Assembly (NCBI GenBank): GCA_964432985.1
Contig: CAYSPT010000079.1
Span: 1-22,368, forward strand
Direction: 5' to 3'
DNA: 22,368 nt
Origin: CAYSPT01 sp964432985
GTDB taxonomy: Bacteria > Muiribacteriota > CAYSPT01
A program made the position numbers and the translations under genes. The notes under the pieces were generated by a model. The model saw only the letters and a list, made by a program, of their open reading frames with translations, was not told the DNA's origin and searched no databases. Numbering within the stretch: the first letter of the stretch is position 1; every line of letters starts with the position of its first letter. Positions 12,666-21,414 of the stretch are shown here, piece after piece.

Positions 12666-14312
12666 TTATTGTGTCGTTACTTGTTTTGAAGAAAGGAATC
12701 GTTCTGTGGCAGACGTGATCCGGTCGGCAGCGGAGGCGGCTGTTTCCTTGACTCCATCAGCCACCTTCTTGATCCCTTTCCCCGTTGCTATCACAATATT
12801 TTTCAAGGCGGGGGGAGGTTCGCCCCACCGGATGTTCCCGCTCAAACCTAATCCGCCTCCGAGCTTGCAGTACAGCTGATTGTCGATGTGAAACGAGACC
12901 CCGTCCCACCCCAGTTGTACTTCAGCCACTCCCGTGGCTCCGAGTCCTGCACCGACGTGTCCGTACCCGGTCAATTCCACTCCGACACCTTTGTATTGTA
13001 TCCCCCCGGAAAGGCTGCCGGTAGCTCGTACGCCCGCGAAGGCATCACCCCGGGCTCCAACGGTGGCCTTACCGTCCAATAGTCCGGCGTATGACCGACC
13101 CCGGGCGATTCCCCCGAGTTGCAGCGCCCCGCGGGTACCGGCAAAGTAGGTGCGTCCCTTGTCGTCGGTGTAATCGGTCCCGCCGCTGGCGGAGATTTCA
13201 GGCCCCAGAAACGCATTCACACCGACCTGGCCGCCAATGAGCGACCGCCAGCGTTCGCCCGGTTTTTGCGCTGTCCCGGCAGTCACGGCCTGCTGGTGTT
13301 TCTCCTTCTCCATGGCCACGAAGGACTTGGCAGTGGTTTCGGTGTCGGCGTCGGCCCGGTGTGCCTGTGGATTCTTGATCCCGTAATGGCCGGCCACCGT
13401 GTTCAGCTTGTGGTTCTTGAGACCCGGCAAGTGTTTACGGGCCAATTTGAGTGTGTCGATACTCTTGTTTGGCATGGGAGTGCCGTACTGCTTTTCGTGG
13501 GCATGATTGATAAACCGTCGGTCGAACTGCTCGTTGTGCCCCACCAGGGGAGCGTCCCCGGTAAACTCCTTGAATTTGGGCAATACCTCTTCCATGCGGG
13601 GAGAGTCTTTGACGTCCTTCCACCAGATACCGTGGAAGCGGGAGTTTCTGATACCGTTTCGCGGTTTAACGAAGCTGTTAAAGCGGTCGATGATCTGCCC
13701 GTCTTTCACCTTGACGGCGGAAATCTGAACGACTTCATTGCCCTTTTTAGGTGAAAAACCGGTGGTTTCCGTGTCGTAGACCACGTAGGTCTTGCCCGCC
13801 AGGGACGGTACGTTAAGCTCGGGAGGGACATAGTCTCCCTTGATAAAACTGGCGCCCAGGGCCGCCCAGCCCGTGCCGCGAAATCCGGCGAAGTAGTCGG
13901 TGGTACCGAAATAGCGGAGCTTACCTTTTTCCCCTTCGGTGCGGGCTATATTCCCTTCAAGCAGGGAGTACTTGACGTCTTTTCGGGCGCCCAGCACGTT
14001 GACGTCGAAAATGGTGCGGCCGTTTCCCAGCAGCCCTCCCATGTTGAGGTTGAGTCCGGTGGTGGTCTGTCCCGGCGACACCGACCAGCCCGAAGAGCCG
14101 GTGGAGGATCCCGTACTGGCCCCAACGGATCCCGTACTGGCCCCAACGGATCCCGTATTGGCCCCAACGGATCCCGTACTGGCCCCAACGGATGTGGTGC
14201 CCGGCCGCTGGGGCAGGGGAACCGAACTGGTGTCGGTTGTTGCTCCGGCGGGAAGAACAAGCAGCGCGGCGAGTGCAATGATTATCCCTGCCAAGAACAG
14301 TGATTTCCTCAC
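12666..14312 (-). CDS. Exported protein with DEDDh (DnaQ-like) exonuclease domain and Gly-rich C-terminal domain
   Basis: 548 residues, GTG start with GAGG 9-10 nt upstream. A clear signal peptide (RK, hydrophobic 5-20, probable cleavage after Ala-Gly-Ala near 24) is followed by a Ser/Gly/Thr linker with four 7-residue repeats (41-68). Residues ~175-335 are a DnaQ/RNase T-type 3'-5' exonuclease with every catalytic residue: Exo I VYDTETTG (Asp180, Glu182), Exo II GHNEQFDRRF (Asp264), Exo III HRADAD (His318, Asp323). The DEDDh set cleaves single- or double-stranded nucleic acid from the 3' end with two metal ions. Residues ~385-500 are Gly/Ala-rich alternating beta sequence (GVRATGSLSGGIQYKGVGVE), like linker modules of secreted polymorphic toxins. 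DnaQ-fold enzymes are normally cytoplasmic; export is unusual. No immunity gene is evident, unless the neighbouring cNMP-domain gene acts as one. Confidence 0.85.
   Translation of the reverse strand: MRKSLFLAGIIIALAALLVLPAGATTDTSSVPLPQRPGTTSVGASTGSVGANTGSVGASTGSVGASTGSSTGSSGWSVSPGQTTTGLNLNMGGLLGNGRTIFDVNVLGARKDVKYSLLEGNIARTEGEKGKLRYFGTTDYFAGFRGTGWAALGASFIKGDYVPPELNVPSLAGKTYVVYDTETTGFSPKKGNEVVQISAVKVKDGQIIDRFNSFVKPRNGIRNSRFHGIWWKDVKDSPRMEEVLPKFKEFTGDAPLVGHNEQFDRRFINHAHEKQYGTPMPNKSIDTLKLARKHLPGLKNHKLNTVAGHYGIKNPQAHRADADTETTAKSFVAMEKEKHQQAVTAGTAQKPGERWRSLIGGQVGVNAFLGPEISASGGTDYTDDKGRTYFAGTRGALQLGGIARGRSYAGLLDGKATVGARGDAFAGVRATGSLSGGIQYKGVGVELTGYGHVGAGLGATGVAEVQLGWDGVSFHIDNQLYCKLGGGLGLSGNIRWGEPPPALKNIVIATGKGIKKVADGVKETAASAADRITSATERFLSSKQVTTQ
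14106..14189 (-). repeat. Four 21-bp tandem repeats coding a 7-residue linker repeat
   Basis: Four contiguous 21-bp units (14106-14126, 14127-14147, 14148-14168, 14169-14189). Three are identical and the third has one base change. Read on the minus strand they give SVGASTG-type heptads (one SVGANTG) in the linker just after the signal peptide of the exonuclease-domain protein. The array is in frame, so copy-number change would alter only linker length. Confidence 0.92.
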
Positions 14313-14679
14313 GGCCGGAACCTCACTTTCTCACAGACGGGATGCATCAGTAATCCGGACACACTTCAATCTATAATAATACCACGGTAATTGTAATATT
14401 TATAAAGAGATCATGTCAACTTTCTATAATATTTCACGTAGCGCGCGCAAGCTCGCGAATCTAACAATGCGCCGTGAAGCACATGTCCTCTTGAAGGTTG
14501 TTCTCAACTTGAGTACAACCTGTTTAATCCACATATGTCAGAGCGCTACGAGGGCTCAGTTTGCCTGCCGTGGCCGTTCGAATCGCATGGTATCCACAGT
14601 CCGTTTATACATAGAAAAGCCGAAAGTGTTCACATACGCAGTGATGTCCGGTATAATAATAGAAGAAAGGGCCAAAACC
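14313..14679. other. Divergent intergenic region
   Basis: No gene supported. An open frame runs through it from 14413 into the next gene, but it lies upstream of that gene's promoter. It contains A/T-rich DNA near 14360-14410 (probable promoter area of the leftward gene, no convincing -35), a GCAA-loop hairpin near 14443-14459 (AGCGCGC-GCAA-GCTCGCG, one mismatch) and the rightward promoter at 14629-14657. A TTCGAAT T-loop-like string near 14577 has no matching stem, so it is not a tRNA. Confidence 0.5.
14629..14657 (+). promoter_or_regulatory. Sigma-70-type promoter for the exported protein gene at 14680
   Basis: TTCACA (14629-14634, 5 of 6), a 17-bp spacer and a perfect TATAAT (14652-14657). 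The start point near 14664 leaves a short leader of about 16 nt holding the AAGAAAGG ribosome site. It decides the start: codons at 14413 and 14644 would lie upstream of the transcript. Confidence 0.7.
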
Positions 14680-16308
14680 ATGGTTTTTGATCGGCGTAAG
14701 CGGAATGAGACCGGTTCGTGCAGTCCCCGGACCACGCCTGCGTGCCGTGCAGCAATTACCGGTGCGATTATACTGCTGTTTATGCTGTCCACGAGCAGCT
14801 TTTCCCTAGCGGAAATAATGGGTCCGACAGTGATCCCGGAAGATGTCCCCGGTACATGGGAAACCACCAAGAAACCTATAGGCGGCATCCTGGGGTATAA
14901 GAATGTGCTCTACACCTGGCGTTTCGGCGGTCCGGGCGGTACAATCCAGGTTACCGGTTCGAGCCCTCGTTCTCTCCCCCACGCCTGGGACACTCCGTCT
15001 GACCCCGAGCTCAATTCCGTGGTGGTTATCTGCACCTACACCACCGTCAATCCCAATCCGGAACCGCCTCCGGTCACCATCGAGACCCCGGGCATTCCCC
15101 GAAAAGACGTCATCATGGTGCTGGTCACGGACACGACCGCACCGGGGGAAGACGGCACCACCTACGTGCAGGGACTCCCCTCGGCGCTTTCCGGTGTTTC
15201 AGGTGAAGATGTCGAACAGGACATCGTGGTGCGGGTAAAGGACAACAACCCCAACATAGGTCCGGACCCGGCTGCAGCCGCCGTAGAGCTTTACTATCAA
15301 GTCGGGCCCCACGAGTGGCACACAACCGAGAACGAGTCCGGTGACCTGGAGATGGATCACCGTGCCGGACCCTTTCCGTGCAACGACACCTACAGCCACC
15401 GCCCCGGTGATCCCGAGCGCATGTACTCGAACCTTAACGGCTCGTATCCGGAAGCTGAGGTGGAAATCGAAACCAGGGACGGCTCCGGTTGGCCCGACGA
15501 GGGATACTGGTGGGTAGGCCCGCTGATATTCGACAATCAGGGTGTAGTCGAGGAAGGGGACAAATTCAACATCACCCAGTGGTACCTGCCCCGCGAAAAG
15601 ATCATCCTTCCCATGCACTTCGCCACCACTTCCAGCGACTGGCAGCCCCTCAAGGCGTTTCTGAAGGTCACCGATGCCAGTGGCCAGGTGCAGGGAAAGC
15701 ACTACGGGCAGGCCCAGGATGCCCATTCAGACAGCACCTTGACCACTTCCATGACGGTGACCGATGACAAATTTCCCTGGATGACGGTCAAGGTAGAGGA
15801 TTTCCGGTCGCATTGGCGACGGGAGTTCAGCCTTTACATGAGCACCTGGAACATCTTCTACAACCTGGACGACACCTGGGAGGCCGAGGATGATTACCGC
15901 TGGCCGCCACCCGATGGGCGCAACTCGTTCCTGGTGCCGCCGGGCAGCTTCTTCCAGGAAGATGTGAGAATGCTGTTCCACGTGTTCGCCTGCGACAACA
16001 TCGACATGGTCGACCCCGACATCCTTTACGACGACTCCGATCTCGACCACACCGATGGGCTTGACGTAAATTCGCTTTTCTTCCAGGTTTTCCGCCTGCT
16101 GGAAACCGGTGATCCCTATTTGGAGCTCGAGGTGGCCGGTCAGAACGATTTCCTGGTGGAAAAGGTCTTTCCGGTGGCGGCGGATTACGTGATCAAATTC
16201 CAGGCGGCGGATTACGCCGGCAACGAGCGCATCATGTTCGTTGACCTTCCCCTCACCGATACCGTGCTCAAGCACACCCAGTTGGAGACCCGGTCGTCCG
16301 GTCGTTAA
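14680..16308 (+). CDS. Exported beta-rich protein of unknown function
   Basis: 542 residues from ATG 14680, chosen because AAGAAAGG lies 9 nt upstream and the promoter start point falls just before it. Signal peptide: a long basic n-region (RRKR at 4-7, further Arg to ~23), hydrophobic residues 24-45 (AAITGAIILLFMLSTSSFSLA) and probable cleavage after Ser-Leu-Ala. The mature part is acidic, Trp- and Pro-rich, with predicted beta-sandwich stretches: GVSGEDVEQDIVVRVKDNNP, VELYYQVGPHEW, WQPLKAFLKVTDASGQ, and a C-terminal VAADYVIKFQAADYAGNERI typical of Ig/cadherin-like modules. I recognise no catalytic motif. A carbohydrate-binding or surface-structural role is possible but unproven. The gene ends about 60 bp before a hairpin shared with the convergent giant gene. 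Confidence 0.75.
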   Translation: MVFDRRKRNETGSCSPRTTPACRAAITGAIILLFMLSTSSFSLAEIMGPTVIPEDVPGTWETTKKPIGGILGYKNVLYTWRFGGPGGTIQVTGSSPRSLPHAWDTPSDPELNSVVVICTYTTVNPNPEPPPVTIETPGIPRKDVIMVLVTDTTAPGEDGTTYVQGLPSALSGVSGEDVEQDIVVRVKDNNPNIGPDPAAAAVELYYQVGPHEWHTTENESGDLEMDHRAGPFPCNDTYSHRPGDPERMYSNLNGSYPEAEVEIETRDGSGWPDEGYWWVGPLIFDNQGVVEEGDKFNITQWYLPREKIILPMHFATTSSDWQPLKAFLKVTDASGQVQGKHYGQAQDAHSDSTLTTSMTVTDDKFPWMTVKVEDFRSHWRREFSLYMSTWNIFYNLDDTWEAEDDYRWPPPDGRNSFLVPPGSFFQEDVRMLFHVFACDNIDMVDPDILYDDSDLDHTDGLDVNSLFFQVFRLLETGDPYLELEVAGQNDFLVEKVFPVAADYVIKFQAADYAGNERIMFVDLPLTDTVLKHTQLETRSSGR

Positions 16309-16370
16309 TAAGTATTATCATATAGTTATGGCCGCAGCGGGCACAACTGTGAATTACATGAGCTAATAAG

Positions 16371-16400
16371 CAAGGAGGCGGTTTTACGGCCGCCTCCTTG
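16371..16400. terminator. Strong hairpin between convergent genes, bidirectional terminator candidate
   Basis: CAAGGAGGCGG (16371-16381) pairs perfectly with CCGCCTCCTTG (16390-16400) around the loop TTTTACGG, an 11-bp stem. The following bases are only mildly T-rich on either strand (TTCG rightward, CTTATT leftward). A near-copy in the opposite orientation lies at 21150-21180. Confidence 0.6.
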
Positions 16401-16431
16401 TTCGATCAGGCACTTCGATAACCGGAACTGA

Positions 16432-19400
16432 TTATATCTTCAGATCCGGTTCTATCCCCTTCTTGCCGTCGACTGAATCAGCCAGGTTGTCCGTCATGTT
16501 GGTTCCGTCCTGCGCTAATCCGGCTCCGGCATCGGGGGCCGTGTTGATAATGGGATCGGGATCATCGGCCATGCTGCTGGCATCGAGTCTCGCTGCGTCA
16601 GTCATGACACCCGCTTCCATGTCGGGAGTAGGAGGAGTCCCACCGGGTTGGGGATCTTCGGCCAATGTGTCGGCACCCGCGGTATCAGTGAACATACCCG
16701 CTTCCATGTTGGGTCCGGGAGGTTTAGGATCATCAGGTGTTTCAGCTACACCGGTATCCGCTTCAGCGGCTGTGTTCCATATCGGAGTCGGATCGATTTC
16801 GATATCGGCACCGGCATCGACGAAGTCAGCGCCAGTTGCTTCATTATACATCGGGTCCGGATCGAGACCTCTATCAGCCTCAGTTGCCTCGTTGATCAGG
16901 GGTTCCGGATCAAGACCCTGGTCGGCGCCAGTTGCCTCGTTTACCAAGGGTTGTGGATCGAGACTCTGGTCAGCGCCAGGTCCTTCATTCCAGATTGGAT
17001 CCGGATTGATGTCAACACCACCGCCACCTGGTTCATCCTCCAATCCCACTTCGGGAGATAAGTGTCTGCCGCCGTCACCGTCATCTTCGATGCTTGGCGG
17101 TGGAGGACTATCTCCGGGTTGAGTGTCCCCGGCCACTGAATCAGCGCCAGCGGCCGTGTTCCACATGGGAGTTGGATCAATTCCTACGTTGGCACCTGAA
17201 TCAATCCCCTCATCCACTCCTGTAGCTTCATTAAAGAGTGGCGTTGGATCAATCCCGACATCGGCGCCTGCAGCTTCAGTCATAATACCTGCTTCCATGT
17301 TGGGTCCGGGGGGATTGCCACCCGGATCGGGAGATTCCGCCATAAGAGTGCTGCCGACAGGTCCATCATCCTCCAGGGCTACGTCGACCGTGCCGGCATC
17401 AACCCCATAATCCGGTGGCGGGGGAGGTGTTCCGGGTTCCTTGTAGTCGGCCATGGAGTCCAGTCCGGAAACAGGCGCTTCAGCGACTGCAATGCCGTCT
17501 GCTTCATTGAAAAGAGGTGTCGGTTCAATTCCAACATTGCCTGCTCCATCAACATCATTGAAAATGGGATCGGGATCATCGCTGAAACCATCAGCGGGAT
17601 GTGGAAATGGATGCGGTCCGGGTTCCGGTGCCTGACTCAGTTCCGGTTCAGCCATTACGGATTCAATACCGGTCGCCTCACTGAGAATAGGGTCAGGATC
17701 ATCAGCAATTCCTTCAGCGGTAGACGAGATTGGATTCGGGCCGTGAGACGGATCATCGGCAATAGAGTCAAGTGCTGTTCCCTGGACCGTATCGGGTCCA
17801 TCCGCCAGAATGGTGTCTGCTCCATCTCCCACGAAGGTATCGACACCATCGCCTACGACGGTATCTGACCCATCGGCAACGAATGTGTCGGCACCATCAG
17901 CTACGATGGTATCAACACCGTCGCCCACTATTCCTGCTTCGGGCTTGAAGTCGTCAATAGACTTCTCGACGGGCTCGGAGAGCTCCGCTCCGTCCAGNNN
18001 NNNNNNNNNNNNNNNNNNNNNNNNNNNNNNNNNNNNNNNNNNNNNNNNNNNNNNNNNNNNNNNNNNNNNNNNNNNNNNNNNNNNNNNNNNNNNNNNNCGG
18101 GCTTGAACTCGTCCATGGGCTTCTCGACGGGCTCGGAGAGCTCCGCTCCGTCCAGTGTCAGGCCGCTTCCTTCTTGCACATGGTATTCATCCACGGGCTC
18201 GGCACCTTCGCCGGCAAATGGCCCGTCTATCACCATACCATCATCCGGTTTGAACTCATCGACAGGCTTCTCGTCAAACTCGGACAGCTGATCTCCGGCC
18301 AGTGTCAGGCCGCTATCCGCGTCCACGTGATATTCGTCTACGGGCTCGACACCCTCAGTGGCATATGGCCCGTCAATTACCATCCCTTCTGCCGGCTCAG
18401 CCACCGAGTCGCCGGCAACCGGGCCATCAATCACCATGCCCTCTTCGGGTTTGAACTCGTCAACCGGTTCCGCGGGCTTGAATTCATCCACCGGTGTGTC
18501 GACACCCTCGCCGGCGATGGGGCCGTCGATCACCAAGCCTTCATCAGGTTTGAATTCATCCATGGTGTCGGCGGCTACGTCAACACCCTTGGGCTCGGGT
18601 TCAGGATCTGGTGTTTGGCTAACCTCGTCTACCGGCTCCGCTTCGGGGGCGATAGTGTCCCATCCGCCTACCACGACGCCTTCGCCGCCTGCTTCAGCGG
18701 CGTCCAGGGCCGGTCCGACATCGGGTATACTGGTGTTCCAGCCGCCGAATATGACACCTTCACCGCCGCCTGCATCATAGTAATCGGTGTTGATGGTCAT
18801 TCCCGCTTCTTCACCACCGGTGGCCAGGAAATCGTTCCCTTCCGGCGGGATGGTAAAGCTGCCCGCAGCCGGATCGAACTCCGTGCCCACGGGGCAGGTG
18901 GTGGTGAGCGAGCCGTCCGGGTTGACATGCACGTCATCGGGCATGATAAAGCCGGCGGCGTCGTTGGGGACGGTCATGGTGTTGGCGTAGGGGTCGAAGG
19001 TGGTGTCCGCTGGGCAGTCCAGGGTCATGGTTCCGTCGGCGTTGAGGTCCATCCCCTCGGGCATGAAGTTGCCGGCGTAGTCGGCAGGCATGACAAACTC
19101 GCCGGTGTCGGCCACGTAGGCTTCATTGGGCAGGGGTATCGGCATGCTTTCCACCAGCCCGCCGTCGGCAGTGGTTCCCATTCCTTCAGGGAGCACCTCA
19201 CCGGCGGATTCCATGGAAAAGGTGACCGAGTTGGGTCCGTCAACAACGACGTCATCGGGTAGGGCGACTTTCAGCGTACCGTCTTCTCCCAGCTCGGTCC
19301 CTTCGGGCAGCACGAAATCGGCGTCGGCCTGGGGTATGACCAGGGTGCCGCCGCTGGGCGGTAAGGGGATGTCATCGTCATCAAGCTTGCAGTCGTCGGG

Positions 19401-20828
19401 GCAGTCGACACTCAGGCCTCCTTCGGGTGTGACGTGCACGCCTTCAGGGGTGGCGAAATCGGCGGCGTCGTTGGGAACCACCAGGTTGCCGGCGTCGTCC
19501 GCCGCGCAGCCTTCGGGGCAGTCGATGCTCAGGCCGCCGTCGGGGGTGACGTAGACGTCTTCGGGGGTGCCGAAATCGGCATGTTCGTTGGGGATGATCA
19601 GGTTGCCGGCGTCGTCCGCCGCGCAGCCTTCGGGGCAGTCGATGTTCAAGCCGCCGCCCTCGGTCACGTGGACGCCTTCCGGCAGGTAGGTGTCGGCCAT
19701 CTCGTTGGGAACATCCAGATAATTGGCGTCGGCGTCGTAGGTGACGTCATCGGGCAGGGTCACTGCCAGATCGCCCTCGGGGGTGATGTTCAGGTCCTCG
19801 GGCAGGTAGTCGTTGGCCATGTCCGGGGGGATGTCCAGGGAGTTGGCGTCGGCGTCGTAGACCACGTCGTCCGGCAGCGCTACCGCCAGGTCGCCCTCGG
19901 GGGTGATGTTCAGGTCTTCGGGCAGGTAGTCGTTGGCCTGGTCCGGGGGGATGTCCAGGGTGCTGGCCTCAGCATCGAAGGTGATGTCCTCGGGGAGCTC
20001 CATGGCCAGATCGCCTTCGGGGGTGATGTCGATTTCATCCGGCAGGTAATCGCCAGCCATATCGGGCGGGATCTCCAGCATGGCCGCTTCGGGATTGATG
20101 GTGATCTCTTCGGGAAACTCCATGGTGACCGAGCCGTCGGTGTTCAGGTTAAGGTCCTCGGGCATCATGTCCACCGCCGCGTCGTGAGGCATCTCGAAGC
20201 CGCCGGCATCGGCGTTGAACTCTATCCCCTCAGGGACATCCATGGCGACGAAACCATCGTCCTGCATCTCCATTCCCTCGGGCATAAAGTCGGTGGTCAT
20301 GTCAGCAGGCAGCGTCATGGTGTTGGCTTCGGGATCGAACTTCACGTCCTCTGGAATGTCCGTGGTGACCGCGCCGTCGGGAGATACCGTCACTCCCTCC
20401 GGGGTGGCCCAATCAGCGGAGTCGTAAGGAATGTCGACGGTGCCTGTTTCGGGATTGAAGTCGCAGTCGACCGGTGGCTGGAAGGTCACAGAACCGTCTG
20501 CGTTGACAGAGGTCCCTTCCGGGTAATGGTCGGCGTCAGGTAGTTCCACCGGTTCGGCCGCCGCATCGGTCTCCACGTCCTCGGCGAATTCGATCTCGCC
20601 ATTGGGCGGGATGAAGTCGTCTACCGGCTCCATATCCATATCGAATTCGGTGTCCATGTCTGTCGGCGGCGCATCGTCCACCGCGTCCGCCTCAGCGTCC
20701 ACATCCATAGGGGCATCAATGATGCCGCCCACCATAGCCGGTGCGATACGGTCCTCGAGCTTGTCGATCTTCAAACCCTTTTTCTGCTGCTCCTGAGGCT
20801 GCCCGTCCTGCCTGTCCTTCTCGTCCAT
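16432..20828 (-). CDS. Giant acidic repeat protein with LEDR-type N-terminal motif (one gene split by a scaffold gap)
   Basis: ATG at 20828 has AAGGAG 8 nt upstream. 910 codons lie before the gap (18097-17998) and 521 codons plus a stop after it. The post-gap reading LDGAELSEPVEKSIDDFKP repeats the last residues before the gap (LDGAELSEPVEKPMDEFKP) and runs straight into the 498-residue frame starting at GTG 17928. So this is one gene of about 1430 residues plus the gap; the filler size breaks the frame. Residues 15-34 read QKKGLKIDKLEDRIAPAMVG, resembling the LEDR-x-xPA motif found near the N-termini of giant secreted planctomycete proteins; there is no Sec signal. Residues ~100-680 hold 14 repeats of about 40 residues (YLPEDLNITPEGDL, ALPDDVVYDADANSLDIPPD). 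Then come VDEFKPxxGMVIDGP repeats, 8-residue DGxDTxVA repeats, and 16-residue DPxPLxNEATGAD repeats. No enzyme motif. Probably a secreted or surface structural or calcium-binding protein; this is inferred. Confidence 0.8.
17929..18156 (-). repeat. Near-identical repeat copies flanking the gap in the giant gene
   Basis: The 68 or so bases just left of the gap (17929-17997, coding LDGAELSEPVEKSIDDFKP) closely match those just right of it (18098-18155, coding LDGAELSEPVEKPMDEFKP). They belong to a longer repeat of about 49 residues (EPVDEYHV, SGLTLDGAELSE, DEFKPDDGMVIDGP) seen further upstream in the protein. Collapse of identical units explains the gap. Confidence 0.85.
17998..18097. other. Scaffold gap (100 N) in the giant repeat gene
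   Basis: Exactly 100 N. A gap of this filler length shifts the frame, whereas a length of 3n+2 would restore a single ORF across it. Confidence 0.97.
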
Positions 20829-21143
20829 CGGTTCATCTCCTTACTCTAAATTCATGTCTCCGCTGCTTGTTTGCACGTTGACTTCGACTCTAAATAAAAT
20901 TACTTCCACCCTAATTAAACCTGATAATAAGTGATACTTTACATAATCTTGATCAAATAACCAGATAAAAATACCCACTATTGATAATAGAATTTATCGA
21001 TCTAATTCTGTAAGTCTGGAATAGATAAATATGTTAATTGTCACATAATTTGTTGTCATTTATTGCAACAATATTAAGAATACTAATTTTTAAAAGTTAT
21101 GTATTACCGTTTGCTGTGGTCGGTTCCAAACCGAAAACATGCG
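20829..21143. other. A/T-rich upstream region of the giant gene
   Basis: About 250 bp (20870-21120) are strongly A/T-rich compared with the G/C-rich genes around it, as expected for a promoter region or bent DNA. A 6-bp inverted repeat TTGTTG/CAACAA lies near 21050-21075. I see no convincing -35/-10 pair and no ORF. Confidence 0.45.
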
Positions 21144-21179
21144 AAAAAAAAAGGAGGCGGCCGTAAAGGCTGCCTCCTT
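21144..21179 (-). terminator. Rho-independent terminator of the acidic repeat protein/44-aa operon
   Basis: On the minus strand AAGGAGGCAGCC (21179-21168), loop TTTAC and GGCCGCCTCCTT (21162-21151) form a stem with one mismatch, and the transcript then runs into a T-tract (A-run at 21144-21152 on the plus strand). This is the clearest intrinsic terminator in the window. It separates the operon at 21254-22368 from the giant gene at 20828. Confidence 0.85.
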
Positions 21180-21253
21180 GTATCGTCATCTACACCGGTT
21201 GTTTGATCTTACCGTTCAATCCCGGTGGTAAACTTCTTACCGTCCTTTTTTAT

Positions 21254-21388
21254 TTACACACGTGGTTTGGGCCGCTTTGCCATCCGCTGGACCTTGCTGG
21301 TCTGTATGCGGGTCTTCTCGCGGTTGATGTCGGCCAACCTTCGTTTCATCTCTGCTGCCTGCTCGGCAGCACGGTACTTTTCAGCCAT
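21254..21388 (-). CDS. Small basic protein of 44 residues
   Basis: ATG at 21388 follows an excellent ribosome site (GAGGAGGATAAC then ATG). The frame reads MAEKYRAAEQAAEMKRRLAD, then INREKTRIQTSKVQRMAKRP, then KPRV and TAA. It is Lys/Arg-rich and predicted to be one long charged helix. It begins 26 bp after the stop of the acidic repeat protein, so they share a transcript ending at the terminator near 21150. I do not recognise it. A charge-complementary partner or nucleic-acid binder is conceivable, but nothing shows which. Confidence 0.7.
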   Translation of the reverse strand: MAEKYRAAEQAAEMKRRLADINREKTRIQTSKVQRMAKRPKPRV

Positions 21389-21414
21389 GTTATCCTCCTC
21401 TATCGTGCTGGAGT

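Noticed and set aside
14560..14600. tRNA, because of a TTCGAAT T-loop-like string
   Set aside because: The flanking bases do not form a T-stem, and no acceptor or anticodon arms can be built around it.
14413..14679. N-terminal 89-residue extension of the exported protein at 14680
   Set aside because: It lies upstream of a good promoter whose start point is near 14664, has no ribosome site and would place the signal peptide deep inside the protein.
17926..17928. Start codon of a separate 498-residue gene
   Set aside because: The frame continues upstream through 17997 with residues that repeat those before the gap, and no ribosome site precedes this GTG.
18174..20543. Long plus-strand ORFs of 362 and 369 residues opposite the giant gene
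   Set aside because: They are rich in His/Val/Gly with low-complexity patterns mirroring the minus-strand repeats and have no ribosome sites. The minus frame has a start, ribosome site, regular repeats and an N-terminal motif.
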